A DNA stretch of 64,000 nucleotides from assembly GCA_947503935.1 (NCBI GenBank), contig CANNFR010000001.1:434001-498000 (forward strand), read 5' to 3'. The position numbers were made by a program, and so were the translations under genes. This document shows, piece after piece, positions 8,166 through 16,034 of this stretch; position 1 is the stretch's first letter; each line of letters begins with the position of its first letter. The stretch comes from an uncultured Paracoccaceae bacterium (lineage in GTDB: Bacteria > Pseudomonadota > Alphaproteobacteria > Rhodobacterales > Rhodobacteraceae). A model generated the notes under the pieces. That model did no database searches, was not told where the DNA came from, and saw only the letters and a list, made by a program, of their open reading frames with translations.

Positions 8166-9650
8166 TCATGGACAGGCCAGGATCAACGCGGCCCCGGCGC
8201 TGGACGCGGCCAGCATGGCGGGGCGGTCTGGCAGTTCGGCACCGAAGGCGACCCGCGCGGCGCCTGTGCGGTTCTCCACCCGTTCGAACTGCCGCCCGTT
8301 GGTTGTGAACCAGACCTCATCCGTGGCGCGGGCCTTGAAAAGGGCGCCGCCCAGCCCGGGGGCTTCGATCACGTCCCAGGCTTTATGCTGGGGCGCAGGC
8401 CATGACAGGGGCGTGGCGTTCATCATGGCATCGAGCTCATAAAAACCTTGCAGAGATGACAGGAACACCCGCCCACCAAATCGATGTACGAAAATCGTCT
8501 TACCCACGGCGTCGCGCGACAATTGTGGCAGAATCTCGATCCGGCCCTCGCGATAGATCGACTGACCCGTCTCGTGGGTGATCAGAAACGTATCGAATTC
8601 GGGCAAGTTCAAAACGCGATGCCCGGAAACGCCACGACTAGGTGGTCTCGGCGGGGCTCGGAAGGAGGTGGTCAGGTCCGCCTCGGTGACGGCCACCAAC
8701 CCTTGACGTGTCACCCATCTTGGCCTGGGCGGCTTGGGCACGACACCCAGCCAGCGCGCGATACGGCCCAACCGCTCTGGTGCCTCCCAGATTAGGGCTG
8801 CTTGACCTTCCGGAAAGGCGCCCCCACCAATTCTGTCAAAACGGTAGAGCATGTGGGCCTCTCCCATGGCCCGCGCGTCAAAGACAAGCCCCACATCCCC
8901 AATCAGAAGCGTCAAGATCCCTTCGACAGGGTCATCATGCCAGCGACCTTTCTGGACCTCGTATGCGTTTTGGATCGGCCCACCATGATCGAGTGGTCGC
9001 CAGGTGCCGTCGGGCTCTCGCATCCACAGGACATCTTCCTCTTCGATTGCCGCCAGATGCACCCCAAGTGGAGGTACAAACTGCGGCAACGTAGCCTCTC
9101 GGGGATAGAGGGGATCGGGCTGGGTACGGAGGGGATCGTCGGAAAGCGTCCAGCCGCCATGGTCAGAGAGAATGGCCGTTCCCGTCTCGTCGACTTCGAA
9201 GAGTTGCTGGCGGAGTAGCATATAGAGCCGACCTTCGGATCGATCATAGGTGAAGCGTCGCCCATTTTCAGTTCCGGGCACCGGCAGGAACACATCAGTG
9301 CCGGGTGCCAGACGATAGAGTCCTTCGCTGTGCCAGCCCCAGCCCCAGACACTGCCGTCGGATCGTGGCGGGGTGAAGTCGTCGAAGATCGGGCTGTTCG
9401 GAAATGCGGTGCCGAGTGGCTCATAGCTCATTTCGCGCACGGTCATGAGTGGTCCGCCCCGGCGGTTCCAAGGACGCGCGAGGACATATGGAAACCCGGT
9501 GATGGCTTTTGAGTTCGAGATGATCCGATGCGGCTGCTCGCGCTCGATCTGTTTCTCGGGCGCGCCGCCCTCCAGCGGTAGGATGCAAAGGTCCGCCATC
9601 GCCGCCATGGGATAGAGACCCAGCAAAACGGCGAGGGCGGCGGCCTTCAT
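8166..9650 (-). CDS. Exported protein of unknown function, possible beta-propeller, coupled to pheT
   Basis: A 494-residue protein with an N-terminal Sec signal (MKAAALAVLLGLYPMAAMA, cleavage probably after AMA). I do not recognise the family. The mature part has repeated short strands rich in W, G and acidic residues, such as EDVLWMREPDGTWRPL, LYMLLRQQLFEVDE and DEVWFTTNGRQFERV, suggesting a beta-propeller. No enzyme motif is visible. Its ATG overlaps the pheT stop codon by four bases (ATGA), so it is probably translated by coupling to pheT. It is likely periplasmic; the function is unknown. Confidence 0.75.
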   Translation of the reverse strand: MKAAALAVLLGLYPMAAMADLCILPLEGGAPEKQIEREQPHRIISNSKAITGFPYVLARPWNRRGGPLMTVREMSYEPLGTAFPNSPIFDDFTPPRSDGSVWGWGWHSEGLYRLAPGTDVFLPVPGTENGRRFTYDRSEGRLYMLLRQQLFEVDETGTAILSDHGGWTLSDDPLRTQPDPLYPREATLPQFVPPLGVHLAAIEEEDVLWMREPDGTWRPLDHGGPIQNAYEVQKGRWHDDPVEGILTLLIGDVGLVFDARAMGEAHMLYRFDRIGGGAFPEGQAALIWEAPERLGRIARWLGVVPKPPRPRWVTRQGLVAVTEADLTTSFRAPPRPPSRGVSGHRVLNLPEFDTFLITHETGQSIYREGRIEILPQLSRDAVGKTIFVHRFGGRVFLSSLQGFYELDAMMNATPLSWPAPQHKAWDVIEAPGLGGALFKARATDEVWFTTNGRQFERVENRTGAARVAFGAELPDRPAMLAASSAGAALILACP

Positions 9651-12046
9651 CCCCTCAGCGTCCCACCGGTGGCTTTCGCCACCTTCTCGACGATCCGGGC
9701 CGAGACTGCTTCGATCTCGTCCTCGGTCAGGGTCTTGTCGATGGGCTGCAGCCGCACTGCGATGGCCAGCGACTTGCGACCCTTGCCCAGGGACCCGCCG
9801 ATGAATTCGTCGAAGACCTGCACGCTTTCGATCAGCGCCTTATCGGCGCCCTGGGCTGCATTGATCAGTGTCAGCGCCTCGACCTCGGCGTCGACTACGA
9901 AGGCGAAGTCACGCTCTACCGCCTGCAGATCGCTGATCGTCAGCGCGGCGCGGGTTGTTGCGGCCGAACGCGGCATCGGCACCTCTTCCGGCCAGATGGT
10001 GAAGGCCATCGCAGGGCCTTTCAGATCCATCTCGCGCAGAACCTTTGGATGCACCTCGCCGAAGACGCCCAGCACCTTTTTGGGCCCGAGGCAGATCATC
10101 CCGTGGCGCCCCGGATGCCACCATTCGCGCGCGCCGCGCAGGATCTGCACCTTCGCCGGCGCGCCGATAGCGGCCAGAACGGCCTCGGCATCGGCCTTGA
10201 CGTCGTAGACATCGACGGGCCGCTGTTCGCCATGCACGTCCTTCGGGCCCGTCCGCCCGACCAGAAGGCCCGAGACCAACAGATGTTGCTCGCCCGGCTC
10301 GCCGCCATGGAAGGCGGGGCCGACTTCGAAGAGCGCCAGGTCCATGAACCCACGGGCCTGATTGCGCGCCGCCGCCTGCATCAGGCCTGGCAGCAGAGCG
10401 GGCCGCATATGCGTCATCTCGGACGAGATCGGGTTTTCCAGCCGCGTGGCGTCCTGACCGCCGTCGAACAGGGCCGCCGCAGCGCTGTCGATGAAGCTGT
10501 AGGTCACGCATTCGTTGTAGCCCAGCGCCGCGCAGGTGCGCCGCGCCATTGTCTCGCGCCGTTGCATCGGCGTCAGCACGGGCGCGGGCACGCCGGGCCG
10601 CGCGCGGGGAAGGGGCTTGCCCTGCAATTGCGTGAGTGAGGCAATGCGCGCGATCTCCTCGACCAGATCGGCCTCGCCCAGCACATCGGGGCGCCAGCTT
10701 GGCGGATGCGCCATGTCACCCTTCAGGTGAAAGCCCAACGCCTCCAACGTCCGGCGCTGCTCATCGGCGGGGATGTCCATGCCGACCAGGCTGACCACCC
10801 GCTGCGGGTCGAGCTTGTAGGCGCGGTCCGACACCGGCACCGTGCCGTCCGAGACAAGCTCGGACGCCTCGCCACCGCAGAGGTCCAGGATCATCCGCGT
10901 CGCCATCTCAAGCCCCGGCAGGGTGAAGGCGGGGTCGACGCCCCGCTCAAACCGATACCGCGCATCGGAGTTGATCTTCAACGCGCGACCCGTCGCGGCC
11001 ACCACGATGGGCGTCCAATACGCGGACTCAATGAACACGTTCACCGTGTCGTCGGTACAGCCCGTTTCCTCCCCGCCCATGATGCCCGCGATGCTTTCAG
11101 GGCCATTATCGTCCGAGATCGCCATCTGGCCCTCGCCGAACCGATATTCCTTACCGTCCAGCGCCAGGATCGTCTCGCCGCCCTTTGCGGGGTGCACGCG
11201 CAGATTGCCATTCACCTTGTCGGCATCGAACACGTGCAGGGGCCGGTTCCAACCATAGGTGAAGAAGTTCGTGATATCGACCAGAGCCGAAATGGGCCTC
11301 AGGCCAATCGCGCGCAGCCGGGCCTGCAGCCAGTCGGGGCTTGGCCCGTTCTTCACGCCGCGGATCACGCGGCCCGCAAAATACGGGCAACCCTCGGCCT
11401 TCAACGCGTCATCGATGGTTACCGCAATCGGGCTGGGGAACGCGCCTTTGACGGGTTCGACGCTCTCGGGTTTCAGCACGCCCAGACCCCGCGCCGCCAG
11501 ATCGCGCGCCACGCCGCGCACGCCCAACGCATCGGGGCGGTTCGGCGTGATCTTGATGTAGATCATCGGGTCGACCTTGGCGGGATCATTCGCGGCCAGC
11601 CAGTCAACGAAGCGCTCGCCCACCTCGCCAGACGGCAGCTCGATGATCCCGTCATGCTCATCCGACAGCTCCATCTCGCGCTCGGACGCCATCATGCCAT
11701 GGCTCTCGACGCCCCGGATCTTGCCCACCTGGATCGTCGTGTCGATGCCAGGCACATAGGTCCCGGGCTTGGCCACCACCACGCGGATGCCTTCCCGGGC
11801 ATTGGGCGCACCGCAGATGATCTGCTTGTCGCCCTCATCGGTCTCGACCACGCAGACGCGCAGGCGGTCGGCATCGGGGTGCTTTTCGGCCTTCTTCACG
11901 AACCCGATGGTGAAATCGGCCAGACGATCGGCGGGGTTGTGGATCTCCTCCACCTCCAGCCCCAGATCGGTCAGCGCGTAGGCGATCTCGTCCACCGAGG
12001 CGGTGGTCTCAAGATGGTCTTTCAGCCAGGAGATCGTGAATTTCAT
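9647..12046 (-). CDS. pheT: Phenylalanine--tRNA ligase beta subunit
   Basis: A 799-residue PheT of normal length. Its order is an N-terminal tRNA-binding (EMAP-like) domain around residues 40-150 with CGAPNAREGIRVVVAKPG, the B3/B4 editing domain with ALVDITNFFTYGWNRPLH, the B5 domain, the catalytic-like core with EEIARIASL, and a C-terminal FDX-ACB domain ending KVAKATGGTLRG. With PheS it forms the alpha2-beta2 synthetase that charges tRNA-Phe and edits Tyr. AAGGA lies upstream of the ATG at 12046. Unusually, pheS is not adjacent: about 2.2 kb of other genes lie between, though all are on the same strand and probably one operon. Confidence 0.97.
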   Translation of the reverse strand: MKFTISWLKDHLETTASVDEIAYALTDLGLEVEEIHNPADRLADFTIGFVKKAEKHPDADRLRVCVVETDEGDKQIICGAPNAREGIRVVVAKPGTYVPGIDTTIQVGKIRGVESHGMMASEREMELSDEHDGIIELPSGEVGERFVDWLAANDPAKVDPMIYIKITPNRPDALGVRGVARDLAARGLGVLKPESVEPVKGAFPSPIAVTIDDALKAEGCPYFAGRVIRGVKNGPSPDWLQARLRAIGLRPISALVDITNFFTYGWNRPLHVFDADKVNGNLRVHPAKGGETILALDGKEYRFGEGQMAISDDNGPESIAGIMGGEETGCTDDTVNVFIESAYWTPIVVAATGRALKINSDARYRFERGVDPAFTLPGLEMATRMILDLCGGEASELVSDGTVPVSDRAYKLDPQRVVSLVGMDIPADEQRRTLEALGFHLKGDMAHPPSWRPDVLGEADLVEEIARIASLTQLQGKPLPRARPGVPAPVLTPMQRRETMARRTCAALGYNECVTYSFIDSAAAALFDGGQDATRLENPISSEMTHMRPALLPGLMQAAARNQARGFMDLALFEVGPAFHGGEPGEQHLLVSGLLVGRTGPKDVHGEQRPVDVYDVKADAEAVLAAIGAPAKVQILRGAREWWHPGRHGMICLGPKKVLGVFGEVHPKVLREMDLKGPAMAFTIWPEEVPMPRSAATTRAALTISDLQAVERDFAFVVDAEVEALTLINAAQGADKALIESVQVFDEFIGGSLGKGRKSLAIAVRLQPIDKTLTEDEIEAVSARIVEKVAKATGGTLRG

Positions 12047-12104
12047 CGCATCTTTTCCTTCTTACCCATGGCCGTCCGGCCCGGGCCTTTTACAGCCGTT
12101 CTTG

Positions 12105-12620
12105 TCACCCGTCATCGGCCATCATCATCGCATCCACGCCCACCAAGAGGGCCATGACGAAAAACAGAACCGAGGTGATCACCGTCAGCACGATCACCCG
12201 GTTGAAATAGCGCACCTGCTTGATCGCCTCGATCTGCAGGTGATGGTCGTTCTGCACCGCGCCCATCTCGAACACGTGTCGCAGCCGCGGCGAGGGTTCA
12301 TAGATCAGGCAGCGCAGAAGGAACAGGATCGAGGCCGAAATCGTGGCCACCTGCGCAAACATCAGCGCCAGCGCCACCCATGTCTGGTCGAGCGAAAAGA
12401 TGAAAGCCGAGGCCGCCAGGATGATCGCCAGCACCGCCAGCAGCGCCGAGGATTTGGCATCGATTTCAGACATGATTTCGCGCGCCTCCGCGACATCCAT
12501 ATCGTTGACGCCGACATCGGCATCGACATCGACACAGACGGGGCGCAGGCTCAGCTTGTCGGCGCCGGGCATCAGGTAGCGGTCCATCAGCCGGACCATT
12601 GTGGAGAGGTCAGTTGTCAT
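12105..12620 (-). CDS. Three-TM protein resembling Pycsar-type membrane effectors (paralogue of 13768-14265)
   Basis: A 171-residue membrane protein. A conserved helix start IDAKSSALL lies at 53-61, followed by TM1 (about 60-77), TM2 (about 83-106, ending RCLIY), a cytoplasmic stretch, and TM3 (about 142-163). The D-x-K-x-x-x-LL helix plus this TM layout resembles the PycTM/DUF5706 group of membrane effectors. That is a visual match only, and no cyclase is nearby. It is collinear with the protein at 13768-14265, which has the same motif at the same residue numbers. Its start overlaps the upstream stop (ATGA). GC is as high as the core genome, unlike the other paralogue. Confidence 0.7.
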   Translation of the reverse strand: MTTDLSTMVRLMDRYLMPGADKLSLRPVCVDVDADVGVNDMDVAEAREIMSEIDAKSSALLAVLAIILAASAFIFSLDQTWVALALMFAQVATISASILFLLRCLIYEPSPRLRHVFEMGAVQNDHHLQIEAIKQVRYFNRVIVLTVITSVLFFVMALLVGVDAMMMADDG

Positions 12621-13150
12621 GGGCGGGCTGTCCCTTGTGCCGGGGCGGGCAGGGCCGCGGCGATACGCCAGAGTTCGCGGCGCGAACGCAGGTATGACCG
12701 TGGCGGTGTCCCGCCTGCGCGCACCTCGATCACCTCGCGCAGAACGGTGGCCAGCACCAGCGCATCCTCGGCAATCCGCTTGGGGATCTGCGGGGCGAAC
12801 CTGCGCTGGATATAGGCGGCAACGGTGAACATGGCATGGTGGAACTGGGCATAGAGCGCCTCGGTATCGAGAGTTCCGACGCTCCGCGCAAAGGCGCGCC
12901 GCTTGCGGTAATCGGACGTGACGATCAAGGCGTAATAGAGCAGCGCCAGAGCGAGCAGGCGCAGAAGCACCCCCTCAAACGATGGCGTAACCACGCCAAC
13001 CCCACGCCAAAGCGCCTCAAGCTCAACCCACGCGGCCCCCAAGCCCCCTTCAAACCCATAAACCACCCACCACAGAGCAACCGCGGTCAGCGACGCCATG
13101 GTGCCGGGATGGTTATAGAGCCAGGAGAGGAGGGGTTTCATGGTTGGCAT
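12617..13150 (-). CDS. Two-TM protein of unknown function, pheS-pheT cargo
   Basis: A 177-residue protein with two hydrophobic helices (about 18-34 and 60-80). A basic cytoplasmic half follows (SDYRKRRAFARSV, then AYIQRRFAPQIPKRIAEDALVLATVLREVIEVRAGG). I do not recognise a family. Its stop overlaps the start of the next gene by four bases, and its start overlaps the gene upstream by 13 bases. This tight packing with the downstream three-TM protein suggests the two products act together. An internal ATG three codons in is an alternative start. Confidence 0.65.
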   Translation of the reverse strand: MPTMKPLLSWLYNHPGTMASLTAVALWWVVYGFEGGLGAAWVELEALWRGVGVVTPSFEGVLLRLLALALLYYALIVTSDYRKRRAFARSVGTLDTEALYAQFHHAMFTVAAYIQRRFAPQIPKRIAEDALVLATVLREVIEVRAGGTPPRSYLRSRRELWRIAAALPAPAQGTARP

Positions 13151-13584
13151 GCATTCAGTTTCTCAAGACAGGCTTGGTTTCTCGCGCGAGACAACCGATT
13201 GGCTTCTTCGCTGTCGACAAGGCTTACGAGCGAGCGGCGGCAAATCTCTGCAATTCTCACAACCTCGTGCCAATTCGGATCGCGCAAAATTGCGGCATCG
13301 TCATAGTCGCTTCCTGTCGGTGATTTGTGCGCTTCGATCGCATCGAATAGCGGTGCGAGTACCCTCGCCTCTTCTTCGGTGATCGACCCATATTCGGCCG
13401 CCGCCTGAACACCGTTCGGCAGGCAGTCAAAAAAACATTCGCAGAATTCGACATACGCAAAGTGAGGGCTATCGATTTGATCCCAAGCCTTCCGCTGAAA
13501 GTCGAGATCCGAGATTTCAGATATGGCGTCCCAAAGGTTCAGGCGAATATTTCTTCTGGTTTCGGGATCGATAACGTTACGCAC
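13138..13584 (-). CDS. Small soluble protein, possibly SCO4402-like, pheS-pheT cargo
   Basis: A 148-residue acidic soluble protein without signal or TM segments. Visible stretches are ISEISDLDFQRKAWDQ, HFAYVEFCECFFDCLP, SITEEEARVLAPLFDAI and DPNWHEVVRIAEICRRS. The order (helix with LSD/ISD and Q..W, an acidic middle, an E-E-x-x-x-L-x-P-L-x-x helix, then D-P-x-W-x-x-V) resembles the SCO4402 family, whose function I do not know. Proteins of this kind can be immunity proteins, but no toxin is visible. The start is a GTG at 13584, overlapping the scar reading frame by eight bases. GC is lower than in the genes downstream. Confidence 0.6.
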   Translation of the reverse strand: MRNVIDPETRRNIRLNLWDAISEISDLDFQRKAWDQIDSPHFAYVEFCECFFDCLPNGVQAAAEYGSITEEEARVLAPLFDAIEAHKSPTGSDYDDAAILRDPNWHEVVRIAEICRRSLVSLVDSEEANRLSRARNQACLEKLNACQP

Positions 13585-13756
13585 CTGCTCGCCCCCCGCT
13601 CAGCGCCAGCATTTTGAACGTCGCGAACCGGCAGAGCCACAGCCACCGCGAGTTACTTTCAAAGAACGCCCGCAGGTCAGTCGGCGCATAGGCGATCCTG
13701 CCCACCGAGGCGGTGGTCTCGAGATGCTCACGGAGCCGGGAGAGGGTGAGTTTCAA
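13577..13756 (-). pseudogene. Fusion scar: 5' end of pheT joined to 3' end of pheS
   Basis: This 60-codon stretch begins with TTG where pheT has ATG. Its first 28 residues (LKLTLSRLREHLETTASV, then GRIAYAPTDL) align with the PheT start (KFTISWLKDHLETTASV, then DEIAYALTDL). The next 31 residues ([14 protein letters not shown] onward to ALSGGRAGA) align with the PheS end ([14 protein letters not shown] onward to TVSGGLSR). The DNA also matches: CCGAGGCGGTGGTCTC occurs in both this scar and pheT. The joint falls at the shared residues DL. It is far too short for any synthetase function. The frame is open, lies 11 bp after the upstream gene and overlaps the next one by eight bases. Confidence 0.88.
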
Positions 13757-13767
13757 TTGACTTAGCC

Positions 13768-14265
13768 TTACAGGATTACATGCACGATAGCCGAAAGCAT
13801 GAATAAGAAAGTAACGAAGAAGGTCCAACGGAGTGCGAAGTTTAGGATCATTCCTGACCTAATCACATCTTCCCGGATGCCCTTAAGATAGTTCTTGAAG
13901 TCAGGGTCTGTTTGTCCGCCATGCGCCCTTAGCAGATCCCGATAGATGATGCACCGGATGCAACAAAGCGCCAGAAAGATATAGACCACTATCTCTCCAC
14001 CGATAATGACATTCTCAATGGTAGCTGCGGCATCTCCGGATATCATGAATGTGGCAGCAGCGATCATCATTGAAATGTGCGTAAGTAATGCGCCCGCTTT
14101 TGTGTCAATTCTTGAAAGCGCGTCCTCGCTAGACTCTATGTATCGCTCGTTCGTCAATCCGGCGCCGATTGGGGCGTCGGGTTCGAAATTATGTCCCAGA
14201 ATAAGCAAGTCAAAGTCTTTGACTAATTTTCCAGCGTATCTGTTAAGTGCACTTCCCAGACTCAC
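13768..14265 (-). CDS. Three-TM protein resembling Pycsar-type membrane effectors, coupled to pheS
   Basis: A 165-residue membrane protein with IDTKAGALL at 53-61, TM1 about 60-77, TM2 about 86-108 ending RCIIY, and TM3 about 143-165. It is a collinear paralogue of the 12105-12620 product and resembles PycTM/DUF5706-type effectors; that match is by eye. The start codon is GTG at 14265, overlapping the pheS stop as GTGA, so expression should depend on pheS translation. The coding DNA is about 45-50% GC by eye, much lower than pheS and pheT, pointing to acquisition by transfer. Confidence 0.68.
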   Translation of the reverse strand: MSLGSALNRYAGKLVKDFDLLILGHNFEPDAPIGAGLTNERYIESSEDALSRIDTKAGALLTHISMMIAAATFMISGDAAATIENVIIGGEIVVYIFLALCCIRCIIYRDLLRAHGGQTDPDFKNYLKGIREDVIRSGMILNFALRWTFFVTFLFMLSAIVHVIL

Positions 14266-15335
14266 CTACTCAACCCCCCGCTCACCGTCGGCATGTCAAG
14301 CGCCGAGAACCCGTAGTGCCTGAGCCACCGCAGGTCGCTCTCGAAGAAGGCGCGGAGGTCGGGGATGCCGTATTTCAGCATGGCGATCCGGTCGATGCCC
14401 ATGCCGAAGGCAAAGCCCTGCCATTCGGTCGGGTCCACCCCGGCCGAGGACAGCACATGGGGGTGCACCATGCCGCTGCCCAGGATCTCCATCCAGCTGT
14501 CGCCCTCGCCCACTTTTAGCTGGCCGCCTTCCCAGGAACAGCGCAGGTCGACCTCGGCCGAGGGTTCGGTGAAGGGGAAGTGCGAGGCGCGGAAGCGCAG
14601 TTCGACGTGGTCGACCTCAAAATACGCGCGGCAGAATTCCTCAAGCACCCATTTCAGCTGTGCCATCGAGATGTCGCGGTCGATCGCCAGCCCCTCGATC
14701 TGGTGGAACATCGGGGTGTGGGTCTGGTCCATATCCATGCGGTAGACGCGGCCCGGCGCGATCACGCGGGTGGGCGTGCCATGCTCGGCCATGTGGCGGA
14801 TCTGCACGGGGCTGGTATGGGTGCGCAGCACGTGGGGCGGGCGGTTGTCGCCCTCGGCGCGGGCCATGAAGAACGTGTCATGCTCTTGCCGGGCGGGGTG
14901 TTCGGGCGCCATGTTCAGCGCGTCGAAATTATACCAATCGCTCTCGATCTGCGGCCCCTCGGCCACCGCGAAGCCCATATCGGCGAAGATCTGGGTGACC
15001 TCTTCGGTGACCTGGCTGACGGGGTGGATTGTGCCCGCCGGGCGGCGGCGGCCGGGCAGCGTCACGTCCAGCCATTCGCCCTTCAGTCGCTCATCCAGCG
15101 CGGCATCGGCGAGCGCGGCCTTGCGGGCCTTCAGCGCCGTGTCGATCTCATCGCGCAGGCCGTTCAGCGCGGGGCCGGCCACCTGACGTTCCTCGGGCGA
15201 CATCTTTCCAAGCTCGCGCATCTTCAGGCTGATCTCGCCCTTCTTGCCAAGGGCCGTCAGCCGCACCTCCTCCAGCCCGGCCTCATCCACAGCGCCTGCG
15301 ATTGCCGCCAGATACTTGTCCCGAAGATCGTCCAT
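14262..15335 (-). CDS. pheS: Phenylalanine--tRNA ligase alpha subunit
   Basis: A 357-residue PheS. It has the N-terminal coiled coil ([20 protein letters not shown]), then the class II core with motif 1 around [19 protein letters not shown]. Motif 2 includes [12 protein letters not shown] and [20 protein letters not shown]. Motif 3 is [22 protein letters not shown]. It binds Phe and ATP and makes Phe-tRNA with PheT. The ATG at 15335 matches the family start; upstream in-frame codons run into non-coding DNA. The stop overlaps the GTG of the downstream membrane-protein gene. The 236 bp upstream (15336-15571), shared with the divergent rhodanese gene, must hold the operon promoter; I recognised no attenuator there. 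Confidence 0.97.
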   Translation of the reverse strand: MDDLRDKYLAAIAGAVDEAGLEEVRLTALGKKGEISLKMRELGKMSPEERQVAGPALNGLRDEIDTALKARKAALADAALDERLKGEWLDVTLPGRRRPAGTIHPVSQVTEEVTQIFADMGFAVAEGPQIESDWYNFDALNMAPEHPARQEHDTFFMARAEGDNRPPHVLRTHTSPVQIRHMAEHGTPTRVIAPGRVYRMDMDQTHTPMFHQIEGLAIDRDISMAQLKWVLEEFCRAYFEVDHVELRFRASHFPFTEPSAEVDLRCSWEGGQLKVGEGDSWMEILGSGMVHPHVLSSAGVDPTEWQGFAFGMGIDRIAMLKYGIPDLRAFFESDLRWLRHYGFSALDMPTVSGGLSR

Positions 15336-15571
15336 TCTGCGCCTCTGCACTTTGCCTGGAGGCCGGATACCACAGAGGGGCCTGCATGCAACAGGGCCAG
15401 AGGTGCCGGGCGCTGCAATGGGATTATGGAGCCGCCCTTGCCGACGCTGGCCTGACCGACAAGCCAGCCGATCCGGAACCACACGGAAATGTCAGAAAAA
15501 CAATCCACCTCGAGGCGGCGAAATCTGTAAAACGGGTGGGATTGGAATTCATCTCGGGTGAGGCCCCCCAA

Positions 15572-16033
15572 ATGCGCCTGTCGCGCCGTTCCGTTGTTTT
15601 GGCCCTCGCCGCCCTTGGTGTGGGCGGTGCCGTGGTCGCCATGCAGCCCAGGTGGCTTTACATCTCGCCCGGTGTTGCGGGGGCCGAGGTGCTGAGCGCG
15701 CCCGATGCGTATCGGGCCCTTCAGGAGGGTCGTATCGTGCTGGTGGATATTCGGCGGCCCGACGAATGGGAGGCAAGCGGCAGCGCTCAAGGCGCCCATC
15801 GCCTTGACATGCGGAGCGACGACTTCATCGATGCGCTTGGTGCCGTGGCGGCGCAGGACAAGAGCGCGCCGATCGCGCTGATCTGCGCCCGCGGTGTCCG
15901 ATCGGCCAGATTGGCGCGACGACTGACTGAAGCGGGGTTCACCCGGATCATCGATGTTCCCGAGGGCATGCTGGGTTCATCTGCCGGGCCCGGCTGGATC
16001 GCCCGCGGCCTTCCCATTGAAGAGGTTGGCTGA
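15572..16033 (+). CDS. Rhodanese-like domain protein, membrane-anchored or exported
   Basis: A 153-residue protein. The N-terminus (MRLSRRSVVLALAALGVGG) is a signal or anchor with a twin arginine, so Tat export is possible. Residues about 40-150 form one rhodanese domain: ALQEGRIVLVDIRRPDEW, then the active-site loop CARGVR with its cysteine, then DVPEGMLGS. Rhodanese domains carry sulfur as a persulfide or bind oxyanions. The neighbouring gene, one base downstream, encodes a secreted hydrolase, so both probably act in the periplasm, but a shared pathway is not evident. The ribosome-binding site before 15572 is weak. Confidence 0.8.
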   Translation: MRLSRRSVVLALAALGVGGAVVAMQPRWLYISPGVAGAEVLSAPDAYRALQEGRIVLVDIRRPDEWEASGSAQGAHRLDMRSDDFIDALGAVAAQDKSAPIALICARGVRSARLARRLTEAGFTRIIDVPEGMLGSSAGPGWIARGLPIEEVG

Positions 16034-16034
16034 C

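Noticed and set aside
13577..13828. 83-residue protein as an independent gene
   Set aside because: Its N-terminal extension lies in the end of the upstream gene, and the rest is explained fully by fused ends of pheT and pheS.
12105..14265. Complete Pycsar defence system
   Set aside because: Only membrane-effector-like proteins are present. No uridylate or cytidylate cyclase frame was found among the cargo.
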